DNA of 64,000 bases from Dipteronia dyeriana (Eukaryota > Streptophyta > Magnoliopsida > Sapindales > Sapindaceae): contig CM065297.1 in NCBI GenBank assembly GCA_032871835.1, positions 32,869,598-32,933,597 of the forward strand, given 5' to 3'. The position numbers and the translations under genes are program-made. Positions 34,461 to 46,272 of the stretch are shown one piece after another. Position 1 is the stretch's first letter. Each line of letters begins with the position of its first letter. The notes beneath the pieces were generated by a model. That model did not search any database. It was not told the DNA's origin and worked only from the letters and a program-made list of their open reading frames with translations.

Positions 34461-35780
34461 CTTAAAAGGCCAAGCATCGAGGACCAAGAAGAAATATTGG
34501 AGATATGAGCGATTGAAAGAGACCAAACCACTTGGATGACCCCGATCAGGGAATACCTAGAGGATCAAACACTGCAAACAAAAGTAACTAAAGTAAAACG
34601 TCTTAGGTATAAAGTTACCAGGTACTCAGTGATCTGGGGATAATTGCACATGAGAGGATTCTCGAAGGCCTTGAAGAGATGTGTCTGCCTAGTGGAAGGT
34701 CGACGAATATTAGAAATCATTTATAGAGAAGTATGTGGGAACCACTCCGAAGGTAAAAGCCTGGCACACAAAACTCTCAGACAAGGCTTCTACTGACTGA
34801 CCCTATTCCAAGACGCTCAGGCAGTCGTGAATGAATGTTGAGGTTGCCAAAGGATAACTAATGACATAAAGAGGCCTCCTGAGTAGTTGAAGAGCCTGTC
34901 TTTACCTTAGTCTTTCTCCATGTGGGGACTAGACTTGGTTGGCCCGATGCCAACTACAACCAAAGGTGAGGCAATACACGTTATTGTGGTCGTAGATTAC
35001 TTTACCAAATGGGTTGAGGCAGAAATGCTGGTGCATATAACCGAGGCCAATACGACGAGTTTCGTCAAGAAGAACATCATCTAACGGTTCATAATCCTAG
35101 ACACGATAATCACGGATAATAGAACTCAATTTGACAGTGACAACTTTAAAATCATGTGTCAGGATTTCGTCATAAAAATTATTATGCCACACCAGCTCAC
35201 CATCAAACCAATGGCCAGACAAAAGCAGTAAACAAGATAATTAAGCACACCCTGAAGGCAAAACTAGATGCCAGGAAAGGGAACTTGGCAGACGAGCTGC
35301 ATGAAGTTCTATAGGCAGACAAGCTGCATGAAGTTCTATGTGCATACAGAACCATAGAAAGGACTTCAACGAAGGAAACCCCTTATTCATTGGCGTTCGG
35401 GACAGAAGCAGTCATCCCGGTTGAAGTAATTCATAACTCACCAAGGGTGCATCTCTTCCATCCCGAGCCAAACACTGGTATGTTGGAATGGAACTTTGAT
35501 GAGTTGGAAGAAAAAAACGATGTGTCGAGGGTAATGATCGCGACCTATCAGCAAAGGGCTGCTAGATACTGCAACTTGCATGTCCAAATCAGTAGATTCC
35601 AACTCAAGATCTAGTCTGAGAAGGGTGTCACCCAGTACAAGAGATAAGCCAGTTGTGGCTTTGACGGATAAATGGGAAGGTCCATACCAGGTGGTTGGGT
35701 TGGCCATACATTAGGCATACAGTTTTGCCCGACCAGAAAGAAGCGAGTTACCCAGACCATGCAATGCTCAATACCTAAAG
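34461..35780 (+). pseudogene. Integrase, broken
   Basis: The zinc-binding part shows REVCGNHSEGKSLAHKTLRQ and a CQR. The core has MWGLDLVGPMPTT, VVVDYFTKWVEAEML and IITDNRTQFDSDNFK. The conserved Glu region is garbled. The C-terminal part reads ALTDKWEGPYQVVG and AQYLKLLYLYRS. A 27-bp tandem duplication (35288-35341) lies between core and tail. Stops are frequent. The same order and wording as the other Tat integrases confirms the identity. Confidence 0.85.
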
Positions 35781-37189
35781 TTGTTGTACCTCTACAGGTC
35801 CCTTAGTTTTTCTTGTTTGTTCTTATTTCTTTAGAGATTGATTTGCTTTGTTAGCTAATTGTTTTATGTTTCCTTTTAGCATTCAATAAAAACCTATTTG
35901 AGGGAACAGTTTTAGAAATCAAGAATAGTTATCTAAAACTTTGTTTTCGTATATAAAAGCAATCTCGGGGCACCTAGAAAACGCTCGGTATCGATTGGGG
36001 CGTCTGAGAGACCCGGTGAGGGGGGTAAAAAACATATGTCGCATATGCATTGTACACTCACTGAGACTAACTGGGTGCAATAAAGCACTGTTAGGGCGTC
36101 TTCAGGTCATAAGCACCTTATGAGATGCGCAAAGAGTTGAACAATGGATAAGTATTTTTACTTAAAAACAGATGCAATTAAAGCACCTGCTAAGTCAGTT
36201 TAGTATGAGATGCCCAGTTGCAATGGATCTTGATTAACAGACTATTGGGGGACGTCCCAATGACCTAGTTGACAGATAAAAGATAAGATTCTATAAATTA
36301 GATAATATGTAAATGGGCTATAAAAGAACACTTCTTGACATAAAAGCAGCGAGATGATCGGGGGCTTGAGTAACCGATCGGCTGACTTGAACGGCTCCTT
36401 TGACCCTGCATATGTAAGGGCTATTACAAACCCTGTCATATGAAGTTACTTGATCAAAGTCAGGACAATAGACTCAATATAGCTTGGGTTAATAAACAGT
36501 CTTGGTCAAATTAGAGAAACCGGGTTAACAATAATGCGTTCGAGTCTAGCGCGACCAAAAGTGAACAAGCAGCTGACCAAGAAATAGCCGTGACCAATTG
36601 CACCAGCATGGTCACAATTGAGTCAGTTAGCCCGACGTACAATCCCAGCTAACTCGTAGTAGCAACCAAGAGAGATTTACGCCAAGCGAGAGGATGTGAT
36701 CACAACCGAGACAATTAACTTAGGTGTGGCTCGACATGTATAGTTCAAGTTAATAAGTGGTCATTACCATTTATAAACCATTCAATTTTTAGATAACTAT
36801 TGTTACCAGCTTACGACTTGGGTTATCACTAATGCGCAGTGGGACAACCAATTCATATCAAGTCACTAGTTTAAGCAGAAACAACAAAAAGAATAAAGTT
36901 TATTTTATGTATAAAATGGAGCAATTATAAGACAGCAGTTGCATGGATAGCAAAGCAAGAGAATCTTTAACATCAGGGGTGCCAGAAAGACCTCCGGGCC
37001 CAGAACTGCCAGGAGGGAGATCACCATCATAGTCCTGGTCAAGTCTTCAAAATCTGGCCAAGTGATACCATCCTTGGGTTCACCGGCCAGTCTGTACCCA
37101 ATAAGAGACCAACATCAGCCCATTTGACTAAGGTACAACTTTCTTTGATGGCAAGAGAAAACCATCAAAGAAGACTTTGAAGGAAGCTC
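35781..37189 (+). mobile_element. Spacer between integrase and antisense ORF
   Basis: No reading frame is supported. At 36240-36380 there are G-rich stretches (TTGGGGGACG, ATCGGGGGCTTGAG) that resemble decayed polypurine tracts. Words around TGACCAA/GTCAG recur at 36440-36730. In Tat elements of this type the region is a non-coding 3' UTR. Confidence 0.5.
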
Positions 37190-40100
37190 CAAGTGCATGG
37201 GGTGAGGATCCTTCCCAATGGACCTACAATAGGCCCTCTAGCGAATCCTCTGGTTCCTTATAGCTTCCAGGGACTCATCCTTGTGTCTCTTAATAGTTGT
37301 CCCAATTACGACGAGCCTCCTCTTACCCCCGAAGAAAGCCCGAACAGTGGTCAGCCCCCTCTCGAATTCCCTCAGCATGACAACATTAAAAGCTGGGGAT
37401 CGTTTATAACGGTCCACGTTCTGGACTTTAAGGGCCAACATAGCTTCCTAAAAAGCACCTCTATACTAACTTGTTGTTGCTCCAAGTTCTTAGCTAGGTG
37501 CTCATAGTGGATCCGAGCCTCCTCAGATGTCTGCTTCATTTCAAGCATGATCTGTTAGGTAGAGGCAATAGTGTCTTGGGCAAGTCGGGTCTCCTCTTAG
37601 GATATCTTCACTGCCGTCTCAACCGGTATGGCCCTCGACTCAAGCTGAGCACTCGGTAACTCCATTTTGGCGACCCTTTTCTCTAACTCAACATTTCTCG
37701 TGGTAAGCTGCCTAAGGGTTTCCTCAGCTGTAGAAACGATACCCTTGACGTTGGATGTAGTCTTCCTCAAAGCAACCTCAGTCACAACATGGGCCTTCAA
37801 TTGCTCCTCGTATTGCCTAGCTTTGGAAGTGCAGGCATATGAAGACTTGAAGGCATCATTTTTTTTGGCATATCTCAACAGCTTGCCTCTTTTGATCAAC
37901 CAAGGCTCGGGTCAGCTCCTCTACCGCCTGAAAAAGAGGTAAGAATGTGGGAAAATCGGAAAATATACGAACAAAAGACAATACAGAGGGCACTTACAAA
38001 AACTCCAATGTTAAAAATCATACGGATCCGTTTAGAAGTATTTACAGCCCTGGCCTACCTCCAGTAACCATCGCCAATGTACCACTCACTGACCGACATG
38101 GATCAAAGCACGGAGAGGAGATCAGCCTCAGAATTGCTTGGCAAAGGGGATGGGAAGATCCCGAAGCTGAAGCATCTGGAATTATCGATATGATTGATCG
38201 GTCATGGCCAGAGGCAGAAGTAGTTAGAGGCATCACTGGAAGGGTCAGGTCAGTAGCGGTCGACGTCTTTGAAACCACAACACTCTCACCAGCCTGAGAA
38301 GCAGTAACAAGAGCTTCAAAATTTTACCTCTCAGTAGCTGGACCTTCACTTACACCATCATTAGGGAGGGACCCAAATGGTGTAATAAGGGGAATATCCC
38401 CATATTGGGCTGCTTGAACATCTTCAACCAACTTAACTACAACAAAAGTCATTGACTTCAACACCTATCCAAGCACTTGCTCCTCTGAGACGTTGAGCAG
38501 CTCATCGTCAATAAATTGCTCCTCCGAGTTAAACTCCCCATCATCAGAGTTAGAATTAGTGAATACTATTTGGCGTTTAACAGAAAACTTTATGGGGGCC
38601 TTCATTGGACGATATGATGGGAGCCTTATGGGGGAACAATTGAATTGAATTTGAGAAGACGAGGGACAAGTTGGAGGATTGCTATATCGGCAACCTTAGT
38701 TGATTCAGACGGGACATGAGAAGACGTCGAAACCATCAAATCACCCATTTTCTTCGACCATCGCTCTCTTATAATTAACTCAGTTAGGGTCCCTTGATCA
38801 TCCTCCTCTTCTTCATCCAAAATAATAGGGGCCAACCTCCAACCGAGATGGTAACTGATCAGCATCACTCGGAACCTTCACCTTTTTACGGATGGCCTAG
38901 AGGGCAGAAGATCTCTAAACTATTTTGGCCACCTTGTTGCTAGGGACCTTGTCATCAGACTCAGTCCTATGGGATTTGCCCTTACTCGTCTCTTCCTGAC
39001 TTCGCCAGCCCCTGTGGACTTATCTCTGCTCGATCTCTCCCTACTGGACCATTCACGGTCGGATCCCTCTAAGTAAGATTGCACTTGACCAGACCTATCT
39101 CTGGACTACCCCCTCCAACCGATTCGAGGAGGAGGGGATCACGCTCGCTTGCCATAACCTAGTCAGCAGGAACCATCGGGAAATCACGATCGGACTCGTA
39201 TACGTGCTCTACCAAGTCATGTTCAGGAGGAGCAATGCCTTGATCCACTTGATCAGTAACCTCTCTTCTGCTCACCCGATCAAGATTTTTATCTTTTTTG
39301 GCATGTTATCCAGCGACGATGTCCAGTTCATATACTGAAAAAAAGACATCACGGGAAATAATGAGCAAAAAATATAAGCAACCACCTGGAAGTTTAGAAA
39401 CAGAGACTTACGACGCCTGCGTAAGGCGAATATCTCAAGAAAGAGTCATAGTTCAATCAACTCCTTCTCTGAGTATAGGTTACGGCGGTCCCTGACCACC
39501 TAATGAGTCTGAGCCGCCATACCGATTGTGTCAGCCTGTTCCCTGGTCATAACAGGTGCAGTCTTGTTCTATAGCTCGAGGCTATATAAATGTCTCGGGA
39601 TACTACTTTGGTTTAGCCGATTGGCAAGATCAGTCACCACGACCTTACCCTAATCTCCACTGACAAAGAACCGGTTGTTCTTCCAATAATTGTTAGAATA
39701 GGGAAACCCCCAGCTGAAACCTTTATGGTCTTTATGTGTTGGATGGACAGGCTTTTCCTTGTAACCATAAGGAATCCAGCTTTTCGGTGACATCAATTGG
39801 AGATAGAAAGTCCCGCATGTATCAGACCGACCCAAAGTATAAAAGTTGCGTATCTTCTAGAAGGTCGATGGGTATTTTACCAATCTTCTTCCATAAATGC
39901 TATAAGCTGATCAACACCCGGTATAAGTTGGGGTCAGTTTAGAAGGGGCAACACCCACATCTGCTAAGAACCGGGCGATGAAAGGCTGTAAAGGGAAAGT
40001 GACCCCAGAAGATAGCATGGCCCCATAAATTGTAACCACACCAAGAGGCAAATTCCACACTGCACGTTCGCCACTGCAAGATAATCACACCGAAAGAGGG

Positions 40101-40892
40101 AGGTCGAACTGCCCTAAACTTCACAAGCTTCTCATATGTCACCACATTTATCTTGAAATTGAAGGCGCAAGGATGGTCTGCTGTAAATCTTAGCATGCGA
40201 GCCCTCCGTTCCCTCAGGACATCCCTAGAAGTTTGCCTTGTTATCTTTGATATATCTGAATAAACACCAACATAAGTGGAACCAAGAGGGTTAGTAGAGG
40301 AAGAAACAAACCTGGGATGGGTCATAGAATAATCTACATTCAAAGCGATATGTCACGGGGTGAGAATTTCATCTAGGCATACCCGTGCGGCACTTAGGCA
40401 ACTTCCGTGGGAACATTGCTAAGTAAGCCTTGTAAGAGAGACACTCGAGCAAGTTCTTGGACGAACGTTGCCGAGTGTGAAGATGCGGAAGCGATTTAGA
40501 GTGAGGAGAGTCGGGACGATCCAGAGCATCGTGGTCTTCCTTCGCAAGTCCACCGATCCTCTGCCTTTGGGCTCCCCATTTCGACCCTCTCCCGACTCTC
40601 CTCACTCTAAATCGCTTCCTCATCTTCACACTCGGCACGTTCGTCCTAGAACTTGCCCAAATGTCCATCTTACAAGGCTTACTTAGCAACGTTCCCACGG
40701 AAGTTGCCTAAGTGCCGCACGGGTGTGCCTAGATGAAATTCTTACCCCGTGACAGATAGGTTGAGATGAATGAGTATAAGTGTGAAACCGACCCCAAAGT
40801 AAGGACTCAAGCCTAACAATATTCTCATTACCACAACCCTCAATGGCATGCATGAGAAGTTCAAAATATCAATAACGGAGAGTTGGGTCCAT
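37190..40892 (-). pseudogene. Tat antisense ORF (PF04195-type), interrupted
   Basis: The frame opens with an ATG at 40892 and has a stop seven codons later. It continues through HAIEGCGNENIVRLESLLWG up to the foldback element at 40754, and resumes at 40350. Then come YSMTHPRFVSSSTNPLGSTY and, after frame breaks, RFLADVGVAPSKLTP and NNYWKNNRFFVSGD at 39960-39650. The latter two resemble the same protein family as the plus-strand ORF at 20.5-22.6 kb. A Ser/Pro/Glu-rich middle follows. The region at 37899-37597 is a heptad-like coiled coil (RQYEEQLKAHVVTEVALRKT, then NVELEKRVAKMELPSAQLES). Function is unknown. It lies antisense to pol. Confidence 0.65.
40351..40754. mobile_element. 404-bp foldback element with about 180-bp arms
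   Basis: The two halves are near-perfect inverted repeats beginning TGTCACGGGGTGAGAATTTC and ending in its complement (ACCCCGTGACA). Arms reach to about 40525 and 40580 around a short loop with a second small inversion. The flanking GATA at 40347-40350 and 40755-40758 is a 4-bp target duplication. Element plus one GATA equals 408 bp, a multiple of three, and the host ORF keeps its frame when both are disregarded. There is no coding capacity. The superfamily was not recognised. Confidence 0.88.
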
Positions 40893-41031
40893 ACCTGAAA
40901 TATAAGCGAATGCAACGGAAACACATAAGTTTAAAAGTAGAGGAAAGCAAGAATCCGAAGAAGATGAAAAACTATGGTTTTTTATGGAGAATCTCTATGA
41001 AGTTGTGAGGGAAAAATGAAGGGTTTTCAAA

Positions 41032-41041
41032 GTATATATAG
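41032..41041 (-). promoter_or_regulatory. TATA-like box upstream of the antisense ORF
   Basis: The minus strand reads CTCCTATATATACTTTG about 140 bases before the ATG at 40892. It lies outside the LTR that starts at 41317. The other antisense ORF in this window has a TATA-like box at a similar distance. This suggests that the ORF has its own promoter. Confidence 0.5.
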
Positions 41042-41316
41042 GAGCAGATGATGTCAGAATAACACATACACATCACCAGACGCAAGTGGGAGTAGGTGCA
41101 CACTGAACAAAAATCACGCGCCATTTGAAATTTGAATAAGTGGTTGCATGATTGTGTCAACCGAAACGAGCATGATTGACATTAACGTTCAGTCGAGAAG
41201 CATTAAATGCGCATTAATGAATGCCACGACAAGAAAAAAGAGAATAAGTTAAACACATTTCACCGAATGTATTCCATTTGGAACGAGATACTCGGTCTTG
41301 TATGGTTAAGAGGTGT

Positions 41317-42113
41317 TGTTATTAGCAAATCCTAGATTACGTGACACGTCAGCAAAAGACAAGGGTCAACTGTGTCACGTCACCGTAAGACGTTCAGATT
41401 GAATCGACCCAAGTTGGTCAGAGAAGACTTGACCAGTCTTTCTTACCAAGATAACGCAAACGATCGGGTTAGAAGATCCGGTCGGGCCGTCAGGATGGTC
41501 GGGGCCAAGGTCGAGATCTGGTAAAATCGTTTATCGGGGGAAATGAGAATGGTCGAAAGAAATACACGATCGGACGCGTGACAAGTGGATAACATCCATA
41601 TTCGATGGAATCACGACTCAAATATGTAAAAAAAGAGTCTGATTCGAACAAGGCTTCTGGAAGCGCACTATGATAAGGAAACAAACTTCTTCATAGATAT
41701 CGGAGTTCAGATTAGGAAAGAGATCTAAGGACAATTGGAATACAATCAACTCAAAACGAGAAAGAAGATGAGCACGACTCTAATAAGTCAGAGTTTCATT
41801 AAATAACAAGAACGTTCCTTACTTATACACAAAGAATTAGGATTCCATGCATGTATAAATAGACCATAATAATACCTATAAAGGGGTTAACGCAAATTGA
41901 CTAGCCAGAGTGTAAGAGAGATCGAGTGTGTAATCATCTTTAATATAGAGAATTTTTCTTATCGTTATCAGTAACTGTGGACGTTTCCCCACATTGAGGT
42001 TTTACCACGTAAAATCCTGTATCTTATTTATTTTCCGTTCCTTTGATCTGCAATCAGTTATTATTCTGCATTAATTGTGTGACTGGATGTTAATCCATAA
42101 ATCATCGTCAATA
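41317..42113 (+). repeat. 3' LTR of the Tat element
   Basis: Begins TGTTATTAGCAAATCC and ends near CATCGTCAATA. It corresponds along its length to the LTR at 3532-4300, including ACGTCAGCAAAAGACA, TATAGATATCGGAG, the promoter box TGTATAAATAGACC (41853-41866) and GAGGTTTTACCACGTAAAAT. No primer-binding site follows, so it is a 3' LTR or solo LTR. The purine tract AAGAGG just before it fits a 3' LTR. The terminal CA is mutated. Confidence 0.78.
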
Positions 42114-42179
42114 ATACCTATATTTAGTTTCCATAGAATTTGTTGATCATCATTTTATATGTTGCGTGCTTGTTTGCGT

Positions 42180-43830
42180 TTTACATTCATGATCACTTAG
42201 TAGCCTTGTGAAGAGGTTGGAAGTCTCGTTTCATAGAGTGAATCTTTGAGCAAGTGGAAGTCTTAGCTAGAGTTGTGAAGACTCGGATAGCTAAGCAAGT
42301 GGAAGTCTCGACTAAAGGTGTGAAGCATTGGATAGTTAAGTAAGAAAGTCTTAGCTAGAGGTGTGAAACCTTGGATAGCTAAGCAATGAAGTCTTATCTA
42401 GAGGTGTGAAACCTTTGATAGCTAAGTAAGGAAGTTTTGACTAGAGTTTGGAAGACTAGGATAGTTGAGCAAGGTGGCATCATATTCATTAAGTAGGATG
42501 AGAGGGTAGTTTCTAGGTGAAGAGGTCACTTGAGAGATTGTATTCTTTTATCTACTAGTGGATTATGTTTACTAGTGGTTGTGGAATCAACCTGTGGATG
42601 TTTTCTCTTTGGAGGTTTACCACGTAAATATCTTGTGTCAATTGTCTCTATCTCTATCTCTCATATATGTATGTGTAATTGATATATTGTATAGTCACAT
42701 TTGTAATTGAATTCCTTACAATATATTGCTTATGTATATTAAGGATAAATGAGTTTGTATCACATGTTGATTGTTAACTACATTGTTTTCAATTAATCAA
42801 GCACTCTATTATCTAATTGATTGTGCTTGTGTGTTTAATAAAATTGTGATACAAGCTATCTAGAAGGACAAACTTAAGTGTGTTTCAAGGGATTGAAAAA
42901 TGTGTACTAACATATTTACCATCTTCTAGGTTAGCTTACAACAAATTAATCGTGTTTGTGTTTTCATAAAAAATTGATATGTTTGCATAAGTGATAATGT
43001 AGATTAAAACAAATGATTTAGTGTAAGAGCAGAGTCTTACTCTTGTTTGCATATTGGTAACAAAAGGGAATCGATATGTATGAATTGATTTGAGTGAAAG
43101 AGCACATATGTGTTCCGATTGATTAATCGTGAACGGATCTTTACTGTTAACTTTTGAATATAGGTAACTTGATTTATGTGTGCTTATGCTAGATTAGGTT
43201 GTTTGGTATATTGTTCATGTGCTTAATAGGTCTAGACCTAGACACAATTGCTCATTTTATGCCTTTGGCTGAGTTATGAGAATCGATTTCGGTATTCCTT
43301 AATCAACAAATGATTCGTAATGATAGATTATTTGGTTTCAGAATCCTTAATCAAGAGAACTAGCCCTTGAATCCTTTTGAATGATGCTTGAATGTTTATT
43401 ATCAACATGACTAGCTTGTGTGTTTGGTGAACTTATGTACCTATTGTAACTATTATCTTGCATCTTTCCATGCCACATTTAATTTCATAGCTATGGTGTT
43501 TTGCCATTAGGAGTAAACTAATTTTAATTGCTTTGTAGTGTAATTGATTTAGAAAGGCAAGCACCCAGTTACATTTCTATCCTTAGTGTAATTTAATTTA
43601 GTTTAGTTTATTTACACCTCACACACCATCCACATTATGCATACATTTCACACACACCATTCTCACCTTTCTATGTTCTATTTACATCGCTTTTAATAAC
43701 TCTTTAGCTATAGACAGTTATACGGATACCACCTCTCTGTGGGAACGATCCCCTTACTTGCATGCTAAACTAGTATTAGTCACTAGCACCCGTGACATTG
43801 AACTTATAAATATTTTTTTGACAGGAGTAT
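42180..43830 (+). repeat. Athila-like LTR segment, plus copy
   Basis: Homologous to 10935-12840 in the opposite orientation. It ends with CTGTGGGAACGATCCCCTTAC, TTGCATGCTA and CACCCGTGACA, which is the usual style for Athila-type LTR ends. The left part is cut by the Tat LTR ending at 42113. No coding sequence lies inside. Both copies are incomplete, so the LTR start is not visible here. Confidence 0.6.
42255..42475 (+). repeat. About five tandem repeats of 45-50 bp
   Basis: Units read AGTCTTAGCTAGAG, then GTGTGAA, then TTGGATAGCTAAGCAA with substitutions, at about 42263, 42310, 42350, 42388 and 42430. The inverted copy of this LTR region at 12170-12330 has only about two or three such units. 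Unit number therefore varies between copies. Confidence 0.85.
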
Positions 43831-44240
43831 AACGACGCTTCCTTATCAAAAAAATGACCTCGCTACCGGAGAGGTTGTTTATTTGTTAATTGTCTTTTGT
43901 TTTAGCTGTTAATAATTTAGTTTGTAATGTTTATGTTGTTTGTTTTTGTTTTTGTTTAAATCAAATGCATTTGATGTTGTTTGTCCTAGGAAAAGAAATT
44001 TTTCAGGTCGGATGGACCGCACAACTGATTGACCACACAACAATCCCACCAAGTGAAAAGGCAGCACGTGAAAGCTTAATTGGTTTAAGAACCAAGGATG
44101 TGGGAAGGACCACGAATGAGCAAAAAGAAGAAAAGAAGTTGGGCTTAACCACAAGAGGTAAACGCTCTATAATTGTTTCCACCATATGGATTGTGGCAGG
44201 TAACTCCTCTGAACTTGTTGAATGTTTCAACACATTTTAA
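43831..44240 (+). mobile_element. Leader and start of gag-like region next to Athila-type LTR
   Basis: After the LTR end comes a T-rich leader (TTTGTTTTTGTTTTTGTTTA at 43944-43963) ending in TTTCAGG, typical of the 5' UTR of Athila elements. A short open stretch then encodes KAARESLIGLRTKDVGRTTN. I do not recognise a gag domain in it. It stops at about 44240, where unique flanking DNA begins. Confidence 0.4.
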
Positions 44241-44900
44241 ATGCCATACGTTAATTAAAAGCTTTTAGTGTATATGGGTGCATTTTGTGCTTAATTAAAT
44301 GTTGAAGCATGTTTTAAGTGAGATTATAGTCGAAATTCAGTTTTATACTAAATTAAATGGGAAGCATTTGTTTTTAGCATTTGAACTTGCAGATATATTT
44401 GTTGAATATGGCGGAGACCGTTTGGTGCTTCAAGGATATAAATACATTGCTTATTGTTATAATTTTTTTTCTTGTTGTTTAGTTGCCTTTATTTCCGAAC
44501 TCTATCTTGCATTGTCCAATTTTTGAGTGGAGATGGTTCCACAGAGTAACATTGATGACAATGTTAGATTAGGGTTTGAGGGTATGGACAACTTCGTTGT
44601 GGTTTTGTCGTTTTTATAGTTTTATTTTTCTAAAATCTCTATAAATTTTGGTCAAAATTGAAAATTTTAAAATTAAAGTCCATTTTAATTGAGATAATAT
44701 CTTTACTTTTCGGTAGAGACATGTTATGTATACTTTTAGATCTATGTTTTGACTAACATTCATACCATCTATAATTGTTGCATCACTTAAGTTTAAATTT
44801 ACGTGTATGGATTACAAATACATAGTATCGGTCTTAGAAATTCTACTGAAATATGGGGGGGGGGGGTGACTACTACTAACCGGTGAGTATTTTCTAGGAG
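44241..44900. other. Gene-free interval upstream of TRAPPC8
   Basis: AT-rich DNA without recognised exons or RNA genes. A run of about 13 G (44856-44868) is the only notable feature. Confidence 0.4.
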
Positions 44901-46272
44901 GAAATAGGGGTATATAGCACTTTTTCAATTTTGATTTGTGTAACTAACACCACTTTAATAACTCATGTTTTATTAGCACCAAAGTAAGTGATGAGACTAA
45001 AATGCCCCTACTTATTTTTATCTTGTTTTTTTACTTTCTCTTTCTTCCCATTCTCGCAGACTACCTCTCTCTCTCTCTCGCCCCCCATCCCTCTCTCTCT
45101 CTCCCTCCATCGTTTAATGAACGAAGGCGAAGTTGGGTTGACAGGAGTTCTCGGCCACAAAACATTGGTGATTGAAGACAATATTTCTGAAAAAAAAGTT
45201 TTATTTCAAATTTGATTTTGTTGATTATGAGATATTAATTTTGTTGATTATGAGATATTAATTTTGTTTTGGTTGATTTTGAGTTTTCAATTTAGTTTTT
45301 ACTGTGAATTTGTTGATTTTGATGTGGATGGTGAGTTTGAATGAGAGTTTGTTTGAATCTTGAATTGGTGGGTTTGAGTTTGAGTTTGAGTTTGTCGAAT
45401 CGGAGAAGATGAACAGTAGCTGATGTTGAGTCTTTTTTTATATATATTTATTTCGAGACTTATTTGTTCAAATTCGAGACTTATGTATGAATACCCGAGA
45501 CTTACTGTACTTATTCGAGATTTATTTATGAATACCCGGGACTTACTGCACTTATTCGAGACTTAATTTATGAATACCCGAGACTTATTACTCTTATTCG
45601 AAACTTAATTTATGAATATGTATTTGCTCCATTTCAAGACTTACTTATGAATTCCCGAGACTTATTCATGCGTTTTCGAGATTTATTCATGCGTTTTCGA
45701 GACTTATTCATGCGTTTTCGAGACTTATTCATGTTTTTTTCGAGACTTAATTCATTTTACGTCTTTTTCTTCATCGCGATGGAGGTCTGTTCGACCTCCA
45801 TCAATGGTGAAAGCGACGAGCCGACGATGGTGCCCATCGACTCCGGAGATAGTGGATCTGAAAGATCGGACGACGCCGAGTTCGTTGGTGCCATCGGTTT
45901 CATCAGATTCGTAATGAATCGTCATAGATCTGATGATGAAGGATCGACGACGGTTCGAGTTTGACTTCGTTTCTCTCTATACACAGCTTGAAACTGAAAA
46001 CAAACACTACAGTTACAACGATTGGCATTGGACAAATGTTTTTCCGATGGTTTTGTCCGTCAACTCACCGGTCGACGGCAACAACTCCAGCTCCATCAAT
46101 GGTGGTTTCTGAATTAAAAAAGAAAAAGACTGACAAGAGAAAAAGATAGATGAGCGAGAGTATTTTTGTCCAAATTCCATCTTTAATGCTATTTAAACTA
46201 GAGTTATTAAAGTGATGCTAATTGCACAAATCTACTTTAAAAAATTGCTATATAAATTTTCGACCCTATTTC
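44901..46272. mobile_element. Mutator-like element with about 110-bp inverted ends
   Basis: The left end (GAAATAGGGGTATATAGCA, then TTTGTGTAACTAACACCACT and TTAATAACTC) is repeated inverted at the right end (GAGTTATTAAAGTGATGCTA, then TTGCTATATAAATTTTCGAC and CCTATTTC). About 110 bases of each end align at roughly 75-80 percent by eye. Inside are a CT-rich microsatellite (45060-45110), tandem repeats (45460-45740) and a GC-richer piece that reads as protein-like sequence (45780-46100). No transposase was found. A 9-bp target duplication is not clear. Long inverted ends with unrelated cargo fit a Mutator-like or Pack-MULE element. Confidence 0.55.
45460..45745 (+). repeat. GAGACTTATT tandem array
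   Basis: Two related sub-arrays lie inside the inverted-repeat element. One is based on CGAGACTTA..TATGAATACC in units of about 40 bases (45465-45600). The other is a 22-base unit GAGACTTATTCATGCGTTTTC repeated four times (45655-45740). Because 22 is close to a multiple of three plus one, the open reading frame here is only a by-product of the repeats. Confidence 0.85.

Larger units (their letters stand above)
32805..42113 (+). mobile_element. Tat-lineage element with antisense ORF and 3' LTR
   Basis: Plus-strand RT, dual RNase H and integrase (32805-35780) are followed by a 3' UTR, a minus-strand ORF (about 37190-40892) and a plus-oriented LTR (41317-42113). The LTR matches the one at 3532-4300, and the RT matches the RT at 1-816, so this is the same family as the left-edge element. 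The 5' half (LTR, gag, protease, start of RT) is missing and replaced by a copia LTR. The layout pol - antisense ORF - LTR resembles Retand/Grande-type Tat elements. Confidence 0.75.

Noticed and set aside
37193..37507. Plus-strand 104-codon frame
   Set aside because: It lies opposite the coiled-coil part of the antisense ORF and shows no domain. It is taken as a shadow frame.
40369..40698. Open frames within the foldback element
   Set aside because: Both strands show near-identical frames because the DNA is palindromic. There is no domain and the length equals the hairpin.
42255..42475. Repeat cluster considered as a CRISPR array
   Set aside because: Units are diverged and contiguous without unique spacers, and the context is a plant LTR.
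45647..45964. Open frame with RDLFMRF repeats
   Set aside because: The repeated residues come directly from the 22-bp tandem array, and no start context, intron or homology supports a gene.
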